The notes under the pieces are model-generated. The model saw nothing but the letters and a program-made list of their open reading frames with translations. It did no database searches and was not told where the DNA came from. The translations under genes and the position numbers were made by a program. From assembly GCA_012800665.1 (NCBI GenBank), contig JAAZIW010000216.1, positions 1 through 9,462 on the forward strand: a stretch of DNA of 9,462 nucleotides. The letters run 5' to 3'. The DNA is from Rikenellaceae bacterium (GTDB lineage: Bacteria; Bacteroidota; Bacteroidia; Bacteroidales; UBA932). This document shows, piece by piece, positions 1-7,344 of this stretch. Numbering within the stretch: the stretch's first letter is position 1; every line of letters starts with the position of its first letter.

Positions 1-309
1 GAGCGTACCAGCATCAAATACAAGCTCGTGGAGTTTATGCAGGATAAGATAGGCCTCGAATTCGACGGCCATGTGAGCGGCGTTACCGAGTGGGGGATGT
101 ATGTAGAGATAGAGCCTACCAAGGTTGAGGGCATGGTTTCTCTTCGCGAGATTCGTTCCGACTTCTTCGAATTTGATGAGGAGCGTTACCGCTTGGTGGG
201 CAAAAGGACCAAGAAAATCTTCCGCCTCGGCGACCCTGTAAGGATTCGCGTCAAGAACGCCAACTTAGAACAGCGCCTGCTCGATTACGAACTTATAGAA
301 AACTTTTAA
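1..309 (+). CDS. rnr: Ribonuclease R, C-terminal part (5' end outside the window)
   Basis: The frame is open from the first base and ends at TAA 307-309, giving the last 102 residues of a larger protein. It begins ERTSIKYKLVEFM, which matches the end of the RNB exonuclease domain. An S1 RNA-binding domain follows (about residues 15-100 of the visible part), with the typical S1 pattern G-V-T-E-W-G-M-Y-V, an EGMVSLREI strand and a LGDPVRIRVKNAN segment. RNase R is a cytoplasmic, processive 3'-5' exoribonuclease that degrades structured RNA and takes part in rRNA and tRNA quality control. The S1 domain helps to load substrate. The catalytic RNB residues lie outside the window, so activity cannot be judged. 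RNase II is an alternative, but in Bacteroidota the long RNB-S1 protein is normally RNase R. The protein ends ...RLLDYELIENF, and a second copy of this end lies 72 bp downstream in the same frame. Confidence 0.9.
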   Translation, partial: ERTSIKYKLVEFMQDKIGLEFDGHVSGVTEWGMYVEIEPTKVEGMVSLREIRSDFFEFDEERYRLVGKRTKKIFRLGDPVRIRVKNANLEQRLLDYELIENF

Positions 310-345
310 AGTTCAGCTTGCAATTCATTCTCCTCCACCGCGATG

Positions 346-381
346 CGCCTTCTTGATTACGAACTTGTGGAAGGATTTTAA
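346..381 (+). repeat. Diverged second copy of the rnr 3' end (first copy 274-309)
   Basis: Bases 274-309 encode RLLDYELIENF-stop and bases 346-381 encode RLLDYELVEGF-stop. The two 36-bp segments match at 29 positions. Most differences are silent or conservative at the protein level. The offset is 72 bp (24 codons), so both copies are in the same frame, separated by TAA 307-309 and 12 sense codons. The downstream stop (379-381) overlaps the stop of the convergent YgjP-like gene (380-378). This suggests that 381 is the older end of rnr and that the present end came from a partial duplication or recombination. That history is inferred. Confidence 0.7.
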
Positions 382-785
382 GTCAGGCGATATTCCCGCA
401 GTTTTTTCCTTAATTCACGGTGGTTGGGGCATAGTTTTTCCAGCATGGCGTGGAATTCCGGTCCGTGATTCATATAGCGCAGATGGCAGAGTTCATGCAG
501 CATCACATAGTCTTGCAGCTCTTTCGGCAACCTCATCAAATTAAGATTCAGATTTATGTTCCCCTTGCTGGAGCAGGAGCCCCAATTTGACACATTATTC
601 TTGATTCGCACCGAATTATAAGAGAAGCCTCCGGCCTCCGCCAACTCCTTGAGCCTTACAGGCAGATAGGCCTTGGCTTCCTTGCGCAGCCGCTCCGTCT
701 CCGGAGTCACCGCCGCCTTTCGTCTGCGCCTCCGCCAAACAATCCTCACCCTGCCGCTCAATATATCCGTAATGCTGATTTTCAT
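378..785 (-). CDS. YgjP/DUF45 (M48-like) zinc metallopeptidase domain protein, short N-terminus
   Basis: The 135-residue product carries the signature of the YgjP-like (DUF45, WLM/SprT-related) family. WGSCSS is at residues 68-73, a GNINLNLNLMRLP strand follows, the zinc helix HELCH is at 97-101 (two His ligands plus catalytic Glu98), and MNHGPEF at 105-111 supplies a third ligand region. Members are predicted soluble metal-dependent hydrolases, often annotated as metal-dependent hydrolase or M48 family peptidase, and their substrates are mostly unknown. Bacteroidota relatives as I recall them run to roughly 230 residues with a beta-rich N-terminal part, so this copy looks short by 60-90 residues. 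Upstream in the same frame is a TGA (812-810) and then an open stretch back to ATG 953. The gene may therefore be 5'-degraded, or may start here at ATG 785. It converges on rnr and its stop overlaps the rnr repeat. It is probably expressed on its own or by read-through from tetR. Confidence 0.75.
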   Translation of the reverse strand: MKISITDILSGRVRIVWRRRRRKAAVTPETERLRKEAKAYLPVRLKELAEAGGFSYNSVRIKNNVSNWGSCSSKGNINLNLNLMRLPKELQDYVMLHELCHLRYMNHGPEFHAMLEKLCPNHRELRKKLREYRLT

Positions 786-854
786 TGTTATACCGACTTT
801 CTTGTTCCTTCAACTTCTTAAATTCTGCCGTCCTTTCCTGCTCAGTCGCCACTT

Positions 855-1025
855 ATGGTCGTTTCGAGCGTAAAATGTAACTCTCTGACTATCATCGAAA
901 TCATTAAAGAACACCTGAAAATTTGGCTGACCTTGTTTGATGATCTGGCTCATTATCAACACTTTCCATTTTACGCTCGGTGTCTCGTCCTAAAAAAGTT
1001 TACCAAAAAAAGGACCGCTTCGTAA
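855..1025 (+). other. Unassigned 56-codon open frame between the YgjP-like gene and tetR
   Basis: ATG 855 opens a frame to TAA 1023-1025. The peptide has a plausible amphipathic stretch: LTIIEIIKEHLKIWLTLFDD, followed by LAHYQHFPFYARCLVLKKF. I do not recognise it. It resembles the start or end of a transposase-like protein only in general character. The opposite strand is also open over 47 codons (953-810, beginning MSQIIKQGQPNF), and both strands read F-Y-A-R at the arms of the 13-bp inverted repeat, so coding on either strand is uncertain. The rest of the 786-1045 gap holds only the inverted repeat and a possible terminator. Confidence 0.25.
865..979. repeat. Perfect 13-bp inverted repeat bounding a 115-bp segment
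   Basis: CGAGCGTAAAATG at 865-877 is the exact reverse complement of CATTTTACGCTCG at 967-979, with 89 bp between. Two of the next three inner bases also pair. A perfect 13-bp pair this close is unlikely by chance in a window of this size. The size fits a MITE-like or IS-remnant element, but no target-site duplication is evident. Confidence 0.6.
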
Positions 1026-1027
1026 AC
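992..1027 (-). terminator. Possible intrinsic terminator after tetR
   Basis: Read on the minus strand, GTTTAC (1027-1022) can pair with GTAAAC (1003-998), followed at once by six T residues (997-992). It lies about 20 bp past the tetR stop, where the efflux operon should end. The stem is short and AT-rich and the loop is 18 nt, so efficiency is doubtful. Confidence 0.35.
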
Positions 1028-1045
1028 AAGTCTCCCGCCATTTTA

Positions 1046-1657
1046 CTATTTCTGCGCACCGGAATATCTGGCGTAGATGATTTTCAGCATTTCAGCGCGG
1101 TGGGCTTTAAGGTAGGCCTCGATTTCCTCCTCGGACATGCCCAGAACATTTTCGAGCATGGGAGCGTTGAGAAAAGGGGCGAGCGCAAGGGACATGACGG
1201 TATTGAAGACATCGTTAATCGTGCAGTCTGCAACCTTTCCTTCAAGAATCTGCTGTTCGAGATAAACCGAATGCCTTTTTATGCTTTCTGCGCAAACTGT
1301 TCCGACCACCTCTCTGTAATGCTCCAAAAACTCGGGATGAGTCCGGGCAACATCAAGCAGCAGGAAGGGGAGTCTTCTTTTGGCGAGAAAACTGTCAAAC
1401 AAGATGGCGGCGGTATTTGCAGCGAGCTCCACAAAATTGCCGTCCACCCTCATCAGCACCTTAATCTTTTCAAGCAACTCTACCGTACAAACATCCAGCA
1501 CCTTTAAAAAAAGCTGCTTCTTATTTCTATAATAATAATTCACCATCGCATGTGTAACGCCGACTTTTCTTGCAATCACCGCAGTTGAGGTGGCATCATA
1601 GCCGTTTTTCAAAAATTCCTCTTCCGCCGCAAGCAGAATTTGCTGTTCCTTTGTCAT
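1046..1657 (-). CDS. TetR/AcrR-family transcriptional regulator of the efflux operon
   Basis: The 203-residue protein has a standard TetR architecture. A helix-turn-helix covers roughly residues 7-50 (AAEEEFLKNGYDATSTAVIARKVGVTHAMVNYYYRNKKQLF), with the hallmark G-V-T-...-Y-Y-Y-R-N-K-x-x-L-F recognition-helix end. An all-helical ligand-binding and dimerisation domain follows. The length is typical. Such proteins bind palindromic operators as dimers and release DNA when a small hydrophobic ligand binds. The gene is the last in the pump operon, 99 bp downstream of the transporter stop, with a tandem direct repeat and a possible own -7 box in the gap. The natural target is the dyad at the operon promoter (7478-7506); this pairing is inferred. 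The start is ATG 1657, with no good Shine-Dalgarno. Ligand and regulon cannot be read from the sequence. Confidence 0.88.
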   Translation of the reverse strand: MTKEQQILLAAEEEFLKNGYDATSTAVIARKVGVTHAMVNYYYRNKKQLFLKVLDVCTVELLEKIKVLMRVDGNFVELAANTAAILFDSFLAKRRLPFLLLDVARTHPEFLEHYREVVGTVCAESIKRHSVYLEQQILEGKVADCTINDVFNTVMSLALAPFLNAPMLENVLGMSEEEIEAYLKAHRAEMLKIIYARYSGAQK

Positions 1658-1687
1658 CTATACTATATTTAAAAACTTCAACTTTCG

Positions 1688-1730
1688 CAATCAATTAATT
1701 GTAAAATCTTCAATCAATTTCCTGTAAAAT
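1688..1730. repeat. Tandem 20-bp direct repeat upstream of tetR (possible regulatory site)
   Basis: CAATCAATTAATTGTAAAAT (1688-1707) and CAATCAATTTCCTGTAAAAT (1711-1730) match at 17 of 20 positions with a period of 23 bp, close to two helical turns. The first copy contains the perfect palindrome CAATTAATTG (1692-1701). The repeats lie 31-73 bp upstream of the tetR start, in the transcribed gap after the transporter gene. They could bind a regulator (perhaps TetR itself) or be a decayed duplication. They do not resemble the dyad upstream of the operon. Confidence 0.5.
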
Positions 1731-1751
1731 ATTCTACGGACCGCAAGATAC

Positions 1752-1759
1752 CAAATTTA
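1752..1759 (-). promoter_or_regulatory. Possible internal -7 box for tetR
   Basis: On the minus strand the sequence is TAAATTTG, an exact match to the Bacteroidota -7 consensus TAnnTTTG. It overlaps the stop codon of the transporter gene. Transcription from here would give a leader of about 90 nt containing the direct repeats. I see no TTTG -33 box at 19-21 bp, so this is weak. Confidence 0.25.
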
Positions 1760-4700
1760 CGCATTTTTATGGAAAATCTTGAATGCAACGGGGACAACGA
1801 TGAGGGTTAGGAATGTGGATAAAAGCATTCCGCCTATGACAACCCAGCCCAGGCCGTTTCTGAGTTCGGCGCTTGAGCCAGATGCAATCGCTACGGGAAT
1901 CATGCCTATAATGGTAGATAGAGCCGTCATAAGAATGGGCCTCGTGCGCATCTTCACGGCATTAAGCAGGGCCTCATCCATTCCCTTTCCGGCAGCGAGC
2001 TGTTCCTTTGCGAAATCCACCAAAATAATGGCATTCTTGGCAACGAGGCCTATAAGCATCACAAGTCCAAGCATAGCATAGATATTAAGCGAAGTGCCCG
2101 AAAGCGCAAGGGCAAGGATGGAGCCGAGTATGGAGAAGGGGATGGAGAACATCACCACGAATGGGTCCACCCAATTATTGTAGAGAAGCACCAAGGTAAG
2201 ATACATGAGGATGAGCGATAACAGCATAGCAAAGCCAAGTACCTGCATTGAGTTCGACATTAACTTCATATTACCCATCGTGAAGAGCGATACTCCCATT
2301 TCATCCGCCTTGTCCTTTACCTGCGACAGGAATTGCCTTGATGCCGTGCCGGGCGAAACTCCGATTACATTGGAACTTATTGCAACAGACGGGTTTCTAT
2401 TGTACCTTTCTAACCTGTTGGGGCCTGTGCCGAGCTTGACCTGTGCAAATTGGTCGAGGGTGATGCGGCTTTCCTGGGCATTTATGAAAGTGAGCCCTGC
2501 AATATCATCGATATTGTTGCGATAGATGCCGTCAGCCCTGATGTTTATGTCGTATTCGTATTCGCCTTTCACGAATTTAAGCGTGGAATTTCCCTGGAAA
2601 GCCATTTGGAGAGTGAGTCCCACATTATCGAGAGAAAGTCCCAAAGCGGACATCTTCTCCCTGTCTACAATAATCTCCACTTCAGGCATGCCGCTGCCGG
2701 TGGAAAGCTGCTGCTGAATTGTTCCGGGAATGCTTCTGAGCACATCCAAGGCATATTCTCCAAAGGCCGCCACCGAATCGGCTCTGCTGCCGGAAATCAC
2801 ATATTCCATTGCAGAGGCGTTGCTTGCGCCATGCAGCGAGGCTGCAAACATCTTAACCTTAGCATCTACCAAATAGTCGGTCAGCTCTCTTCGAAGAGAG
2901 GCGATATACAAACTGACGGACTTGCTTCGCTGCGAAGGCGGCACCATCTTCACATTCAATTCCGCCAAATACGGCGTCCCCTGCGTACTTTCATTCTGAC
3001 TGCTGGTAAGGCCTACTACGGATACCACCTCAGTAATTTCCGGCTTATCAAGCAGCCATGCCTCCGCTTTGGACACAAATGCAGAAGACTCTTCAATCGA
3101 TATATCCTTAGGCATCTCCAAAATCACCGAGAACTCGCTCTGGTCTACATCCGGCATAAACTCAAATCCTATGAATCCCAAGGGGAAGAGGGCGAGCACA
3201 AGCAAGGTGAGCGCAAGCACTATCGCTCCTATCCATCTTTTGTGACCAAGCGACCATTTCAGCAGATTTGCAATCCAATTGCCGAAACTGACTATGGAGT
3301 TTTCGAACCAAATCATTATTCTGCCCCATAAGCGGGAATCATCAGGCACCTCTAATTTTCCGAATCTCGATGTAAGCAAAGGCACCAAGGTCAGGGCAGC
3401 AAGAAGGCTGAGAAGAATGGAGAAAATGATGATTCCGCAGAATTGCCGGAGAATGTCCGAAACGAGGCTTTTGGTAAGGGCAATCGGCAGAAAAACAATC
3501 ACTAACGCTATTGTAATCGTTATCACCGTGAAGCCGATTTCATTCATTGCATCGATAGTTGCTTTCACGGGCTTCTTGCCCATTTCGAGGTGCCGGTAAA
3601 CGTTTTCTATCACCACAATGGCGTCATCCACAAGCACTCCTATCACCACCGACATTCCAAGCAGGGACATGAGGTTAAGCGTGAAATTAAACAGCTGCAT
3701 GCCTATAAAGGAGCCGATGAGCGAAACGGGCACGACAATCATGACGATAAGGGCATTGCGCCAGTTGTGCAGGAAGACTAAAATCACCAACGTAACCAAT
3801 ATAATCGCCAACAGCAGATCGGTAAGCACCGATTTGATGGAGTCCCTTGTGAAGTTGGAGGTATCGGAAACGATTTTTATCGCAAGGCCGGATGAGGTAT
3901 AGTCGCTTTCCAGCTCGGAGGCCGTTTCCATGACGTTTTCACTGAGTGATATTGCATTGGCATCCCCCTGTTTGAAGATATTAAGGAGGATGGTTTCCGT
4001 TCCGTTGACGCGGGCGAGCTTGTTCACCTCTTTCGATGTTTCAATAACTTCGGCTATGTCGCTCAGCCTTATCTGGGTGCCGGTGGGCAAGGTCATCAGC
4101 ACCAAATTGCGCATTTCCTCCACCGAAGCTAATTTTCCTGAAAGACGGATGGAGGTATGGGTGCGTTCGTTCCGGAGGCTTCCTGTGGGGAAGTCGAGAT
4201 TCGATGCTCTTAGAACTCCCATCACCTGCACCGGACTCATCCCCAAGGAATTCATCGCTTCAAGGTCTAAATTCACCTGAATTTCTCTCGGATGCTCGCC
4301 TATGGCTTCCACTTTGGCTGTTCCCGGAATCCTTAGGAGTGCGGGGATGATGCGGTGCTCCACAAGGTCGCTGAAGTCGCTTGATTCAAGGTCGGAACTC
4401 AGCGCAAGCGTCATTACCGCTTTGTCATCCACGGTGATTTTGTTGATTATGGGGGAGAGGGTGGAGGAAGGAAGCTGCGCCCTTTTGGAGTTGATTTTAT
4501 TTTGCGCATCGCTCATCGCTTTATCTATGTCGGTGCCGTATTTGAAAGATACGAACACCATCGACATTCCTTCGAAGGAATAGGAGCGCATGGATTCTAT
4601 GCCCTGAAGGGAGGATAAGGCATCTTCGAGTTTGCGTGTGAGGGAATTTTCCACCTCAGTGGGAGATGCGCCCGGGTACACCACCATCACATTCAGAGCA

Positions 4701-4828
4701 GGCGGGGTGAATTTGGGCATCAGCTCTGCCTGCAGCGATTTGAAGCCGATAAAGCCGAGTATCGCTATCACCAAAAACAGAACTATTACATAGATAGGCC
4801 GTCGTATCGATAATTCAGATATCTTCAT
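1757..4828 (-). CDS. RND-family (HAE-1/AcrB-like) multidrug efflux transporter, inner-membrane subunit
   Basis: The 1023-residue protein has the full duplicated RND layout. TM1 is near residues 12-30, the first large periplasmic loop spans about 31-335, a block of helices 336-560 follows, then the second periplasmic loop 560-860 and TM8-12 to the end. The proton-relay residues are present: Asp401-Asp402 in GVLVDDAIVVIENV (TM4) and Lys931 in GLVAKNAIILVDFA (TM10). These match Asp407, Asp408 and Lys940 of AcrB. The YPGASPTEVE motif (51-60) and a typical PVSLIG segment are also seen. The protein should work as a proton-driven homotrimeric antiporter that captures drugs, bile salts or other amphiphiles from the periplasm and outer leaflet. 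The GVLVDDAIVVIENV form and adaptor type favour the HAE-1 group over heavy-metal (CusA) or nodulation subgroups; the substrate is unknown. ATG 4828 lies 11 bp after the adaptor stop, so the two are co-transcribed. It appears intact. Confidence 0.95.
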   Translation of the reverse strand: MKISELSIRRPIYVIVLFLVIAILGFIGFKSLQAELMPKFTPPALNVMVVYPGASPTEVENSLTRKLEDALSSLQGIESMRSYSFEGMSMVFVSFKYGTDIDKAMSDAQNKINSKRAQLPSSTLSPIINKITVDDKAVMTLALSSDLESSDFSDLVEHRIIPALLRIPGTAKVEAIGEHPREIQVNLDLEAMNSLGMSPVQVMGVLRASNLDFPTGSLRNERTHTSIRLSGKLASVEEMRNLVLMTLPTGTQIRLSDIAEVIETSKEVNKLARVNGTETILLNIFKQGDANAISLSENVMETASELESDYTSSGLAIKIVSDTSNFTRDSIKSVLTDLLLAIILVTLVILVFLHNWRNALIVMIVVPVSLIGSFIGMQLFNFTLNLMSLLGMSVVIGVLVDDAIVVIENVYRHLEMGKKPVKATIDAMNEIGFTVITITIALVIVFLPIALTKSLVSDILRQFCGIIIFSILLSLLAALTLVPLLTSRFGKLEVPDDSRLWGRIMIWFENSIVSFGNWIANLLKWSLGHKRWIGAIVLALTLLVLALFPLGFIGFEFMPDVDQSEFSVILEMPKDISIEESSAFVSKAEAWLLDKPEITEVVSVVGLTSSQNESTQGTPYLAELNVKMVPPSQRSKSVSLYIASLRRELTDYLVDAKVKMFAASLHGASNASAMEYVISGSRADSVAAFGEYALDVLRSIPGTIQQQLSTGSGMPEVEIIVDREKMSALGLSLDNVGLTLQMAFQGNSTLKFVKGEYEYDINIRADGIYRNNIDDIAGLTFINAQESRITLDQFAQVKLGTGPNRLERYNRNPSVAISSNVIGVSPGTASRQFLSQVKDKADEMGVSLFTMGNMKLMSNSMQVLGFAMLLSLILMYLTLVLLYNNWVDPFVVMFSIPFSILGSILALALSGTSLNIYAMLGLVMLIGLVAKNAIILVDFAKEQLAAGKGMDEALLNAVKMRTRPILMTALSTIIGMIPVAIASGSSAELRNGLGWVVIGGMLLSTFLTLIVVPVAFKIFHKNA

Positions 4829-4839
4829 GGCTTTGCCCT

Positions 4840-5898
4840 TTATTGATTCACTACTTTCACATCAACGCCGTCTCCCACATTCATCAGCCCCGCCACTATT
4901 ATCTCCTCTCCTTCATTAAGCCCCTCAAGCACCTCTACTCGGTCGCCAACCATATCTCCCAATGTCAATTCACGGCGGAAGGCTTTTCCATCTTCCACCA
5001 CATAGGAGATGGCAGATTTTGCGCTGCCCACTACGGCCTTGCGGGGGATAATTATGGCTTCGCGCCCTTCCTTATCTTCAAAAAATACTTTCAGGTACAT
5101 GCCGATTTTGAGCCTGCTGTCCTTGTCCAGCAGCACTTCCACGGGGTAATTCAGCCCCCTGTCGGTTTTGATGCCGATGTGATTGATTCTGCCGGTGAAG
5201 ACAATTCCGGGCAGGCTGCTGTCTGCGGCTTTGATTTTTTGCCCTACGGACAGAAGACGGATTCTGCCTTCCGGCACATTGCATATTACTTTCAGGCGGC
5301 TGTCATCCACGATTTCGAACAGCGGTGCGTTTGGGGCGATGAGGGCGCCGGGCTCCACATAGCGTAAATTTATTGTGCCTGCCATGGGGGATTTCACCAC
5401 GGTGTTTTCGTATTTCCGGCGGCTTACTATATACCTGCTTTCGGCTGCCACAAGTTGGGTCCTGATATTGTCCAACTGCTGGCTCGTAACTCCTCCGGCC
5501 TCGTTGGACCGGGTGAAGCGTTCCTCATCTTTTTTAAGTGCCTCATACGCCGCCTTTGCAGCCTTGTAATCGGCCTCATAGAGCTCGCTGTCGATTTTAA
5601 GAAGAGGCGTACCATCGGCAACGCGACTTCCTTTGTCTACATAAACCGTTGTGACTCTGCCTGATACATCAGACACGAAATTGAGTTCCTTTACCGCCTG
5701 CGTTATTCCGTTGGCGCTGAAATTACGCTTGAAGACCTCGCTCTCCACTTTTACGGTAGATACGGTTTCGGTTTTGTCGAAGACAGCAGCGAGCGAACTC
5801 TGCTCCTGCATTTTCTTTTTATTGACGAGCAGAAGGGCTGCCATGCCCGCTATAATCAGAGCGATGATTATTATTGCTCTTATTCTTGACTTTTTCAT
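4840..5898 (-). CDS. RND periplasmic adaptor (membrane fusion protein, HlyD/AcrA family)
   Basis: The 352-residue protein links the inner-membrane pump to the outer-membrane channel. An N-terminal hydrophobic segment (residues 7-25) follows the basic MKKSRIR start. There is no lipobox Cys, so it is probably held by an uncleaved membrane anchor rather than a lipid. The first half of the lipoyl domain is at about 70-108 (FVSDVSGRVTTVYVDKGSRV) and a short helical hairpin at 108-165. The second lipoyl half is at 166-200 (VVKSPMAGTINLRYVEPGALI), the beta-barrel at about 203-275, and the membrane-proximal domain from 276 to the end, including the usual G-L-x-x-G-E-x-I-V-x-x-G segment at 326-337. 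Length and domain order are normal. ATG 5898 lies 6 bp after the outer-membrane factor stop, and the gene is followed by the transporter 11 bp later, so this is a tight operon. Confidence 0.93.
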   Translation of the reverse strand: MKKSRIRAIIIIALIIAGMAALLLVNKKKMQEQSSLAAVFDKTETVSTVKVESEVFKRNFSANGITQAVKELNFVSDVSGRVTTVYVDKGSRVADGTPLLKIDSELYEADYKAAKAAYEALKKDEERFTRSNEAGGVTSQQLDNIRTQLVAAESRYIVSRRKYENTVVKSPMAGTINLRYVEPGALIAPNAPLFEIVDDSRLKVICNVPEGRIRLLSVGQKIKAADSSLPGIVFTGRINHIGIKTDRGLNYPVEVLLDKDSRLKIGMYLKVFFEDKEGREAIIIPRKAVVGSAKSAISYVVEDGKAFRRELTLGDMVGDRVEVLEGLNEGEEIIVAGLMNVGDGVDVKVVNQ

Positions 5899-5904
5899 AT
5901 TGCT

Positions 5905-7344
5905 TTATTTTTTGATTTCGCTAATTGTACCGTTGCTTTTTTTGAGATCGATGTATGCTTTCATGCAGCCGCTTAGCGCATTCACATAATTCATCTGAGA
6001 GCGGATTAAGGCTGAATTTGCATTCAGCAGGTCGGATAGGGAAGAGATACCCTCTTTATAATTGTTTTCTATCACATCGAAGACCTCCTGCGCCATTTCT
6101 TTGTTGCGCTTTTGCGAATCCATGATCTTTCTGCTTTGTTCGAGCGACATCAGCGCGTTTCCATAAGCCATTGCCAGCGACTGACTGAGGCTTCTTTCAT
6201 CGCGCAAAGACTTCTGCCTTTCGATTTGCGCCTTTTTTATACCGGCGGTTTTGGACAGTCCGGTGAAAATCGGTACCCTGAGGTTGAGGGATATTGCGGA
6301 TACGGGGAATTTATGGAAGGTTTCGCCTTTGAAATCATCTCCCATATAATTCATTGCGTAGTTGGCGCTCAGGCTGAGCATCGGAAGCGTCCCGTACACG
6401 GCCGCTTTATATTGCAGGTCAAGCATTTTCTGCCGGCTTTTGAACATCTTGAAGGAAAGCTGGCTGCTCATATCGAAGGCAGTCAGGGCGTTTGTCAAAA
6501 TTTCCTCTTCCATATTTTTGATGTTTATGGGTGGCAGTTCTATCTTTTCATCCATCGGAAAGCCCATTTGGATTTTGAGCAGATTCTTTTGGATGTCGAT
6601 GGCCTGAATCATGGAGAGTTTTTCGGTTTCTAAATTTATCTTGTTCACTTTCAGCTGCTTGACATCCACAGGACGCATCAGGCCGCTGGCTTTGTTTACC
6701 TCTAACATTTGTAATGTGCGGTCCATCAGAGCTATGCTTTCATCGAAAAGTTCTACTGCGTAGGTCAGCACCTGAATGGAGTAATAGAGGCCGGCAGTTT
6801 GGGCTATTACATCCTCGGTATTGATTTTCGCTCCTATTTCAGTCATTTCGCCGGAAAGGTCAGCGATGCTCAGCGCATTGAAAAGCGAAAAATTGACTAT
6901 CTGCTGACTGATGCTCCCGCCCCAGTTGGCGCCGTAGTCCATGCCCATGGTGACGGTCATGTATTTGGGGGCGTCCGGGTCTTGCATTGCCGGAGGCATC
7001 ATAGAATTCACGAAGTTGGGCATGGCGATGGTGGTCTTTTGGATATTGTAGTTGAGGCCGCTGAATGCATTTATTTGCGGCAGCAGTGCACCTACAATCT
7101 CCCGTTTCGATTGTACGGCAGACTCCATGCTGAGTTTGTCTTTTTGAAGCTTGTCATTATGTTCCACAGCGTAGTCAAGGCATTCTTTGAGAGAAAATGG
7201 TTTTTGTGCCGTGGACTCTTTTGCGGGACTTTCCTTTGGCGGGAAGTTGTTTTGCACCTGGCTCTCTTTGGGAGAAAAGGGCTCTTGGGCGGGGGCCGTC
7301 AGAGGCATAAATCCAAGCATCAGGGCTATTATTTTTGTTTTCAT
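5905..7344 (-). CDS. TolC-family outer-membrane efflux channel
   Basis: The 479-residue product starts with a classical signal peptide (MKTKIIALMLGFMPLTAPAQ, likely cut after Ala19). No Cys follows the cleavage site, so it is not a lipoprotein of the OprM/CusC kind. Two outer-membrane efflux repeats follow. The first starts at PFSLKECLDYAVEHND (about 49-64). The second is rich in long helices, with VPIFTGLSKTAGIKKAQIERQKSLRDE and a C-terminal NNYKEGISSLSDLLNANSALIRSQMNYVNA segment typical of the family. TolC proteins form trimers with a beta-barrel in the outer membrane and an alpha-helical tunnel across the periplasm. Between signal peptide and first repeat there is a duplicated linker (PFSPKES, NFPPKES, PFSLKEC). 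The gene is first in the operon. Its ATG overlaps the stop of an upstream leader ORF (ATGA), suggesting translational coupling. Confidence 0.93.
   Translation of the reverse strand: MKTKIIALMLGFMPLTAPAQEPFSPKESQVQNNFPPKESPAKESTAQKPFSLKECLDYAVEHNDKLQKDKLSMESAVQSKREIVGALLPQINAFSGLNYNIQKTTIAMPNFVNSMMPPAMQDPDAPKYMTVTMGMDYGANWGGSISQQIVNFSLFNALSIADLSGEMTEIGAKINTEDVIAQTAGLYYSIQVLTYAVELFDESIALMDRTLQMLEVNKASGLMRPVDVKQLKVNKINLETEKLSMIQAIDIQKNLLKIQMGFPMDEKIELPPINIKNMEEEILTNALTAFDMSSQLSFKMFKSRQKMLDLQYKAAVYGTLPMLSLSANYAMNYMGDDFKGETFHKFPVSAISLNLRVPIFTGLSKTAGIKKAQIERQKSLRDERSLSQSLAMAYGNALMSLEQSRKIMDSQKRNKEMAQEVFDVIENNYKEGISSLSDLLNANSALIRSQMNYVNALSGCMKAYIDLKKSNGTISEIKK

Noticed and set aside
301..313. AACTTTTAAAGTT palindrome at the rnr stop as a terminator
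   Set aside because: The centre is one base, so no loop can form, and no T-run follows.
616..852. 78-codon minus-strand frame overlapping the YgjP-like gene
   Set aside because: It overlaps the metallopeptidase start in another frame; its second half is a Gly/Ala-rich shadow of that coding region and it needs a GTG start.
980..1507. 175-codon + strand frame over tetR
   Set aside because: It is antisense to a clear TetR-family gene and has no recognisable domain.
2450..3331. 293-codon open frame on the + strand
   Set aside because: It lies entirely opposite the intact RND transporter gene, has no domain character and is explained by that gene's codon pattern.
4843..5367. 174-codon + strand frame
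   Set aside because: It is antisense to the periplasmic adaptor, with no family features.
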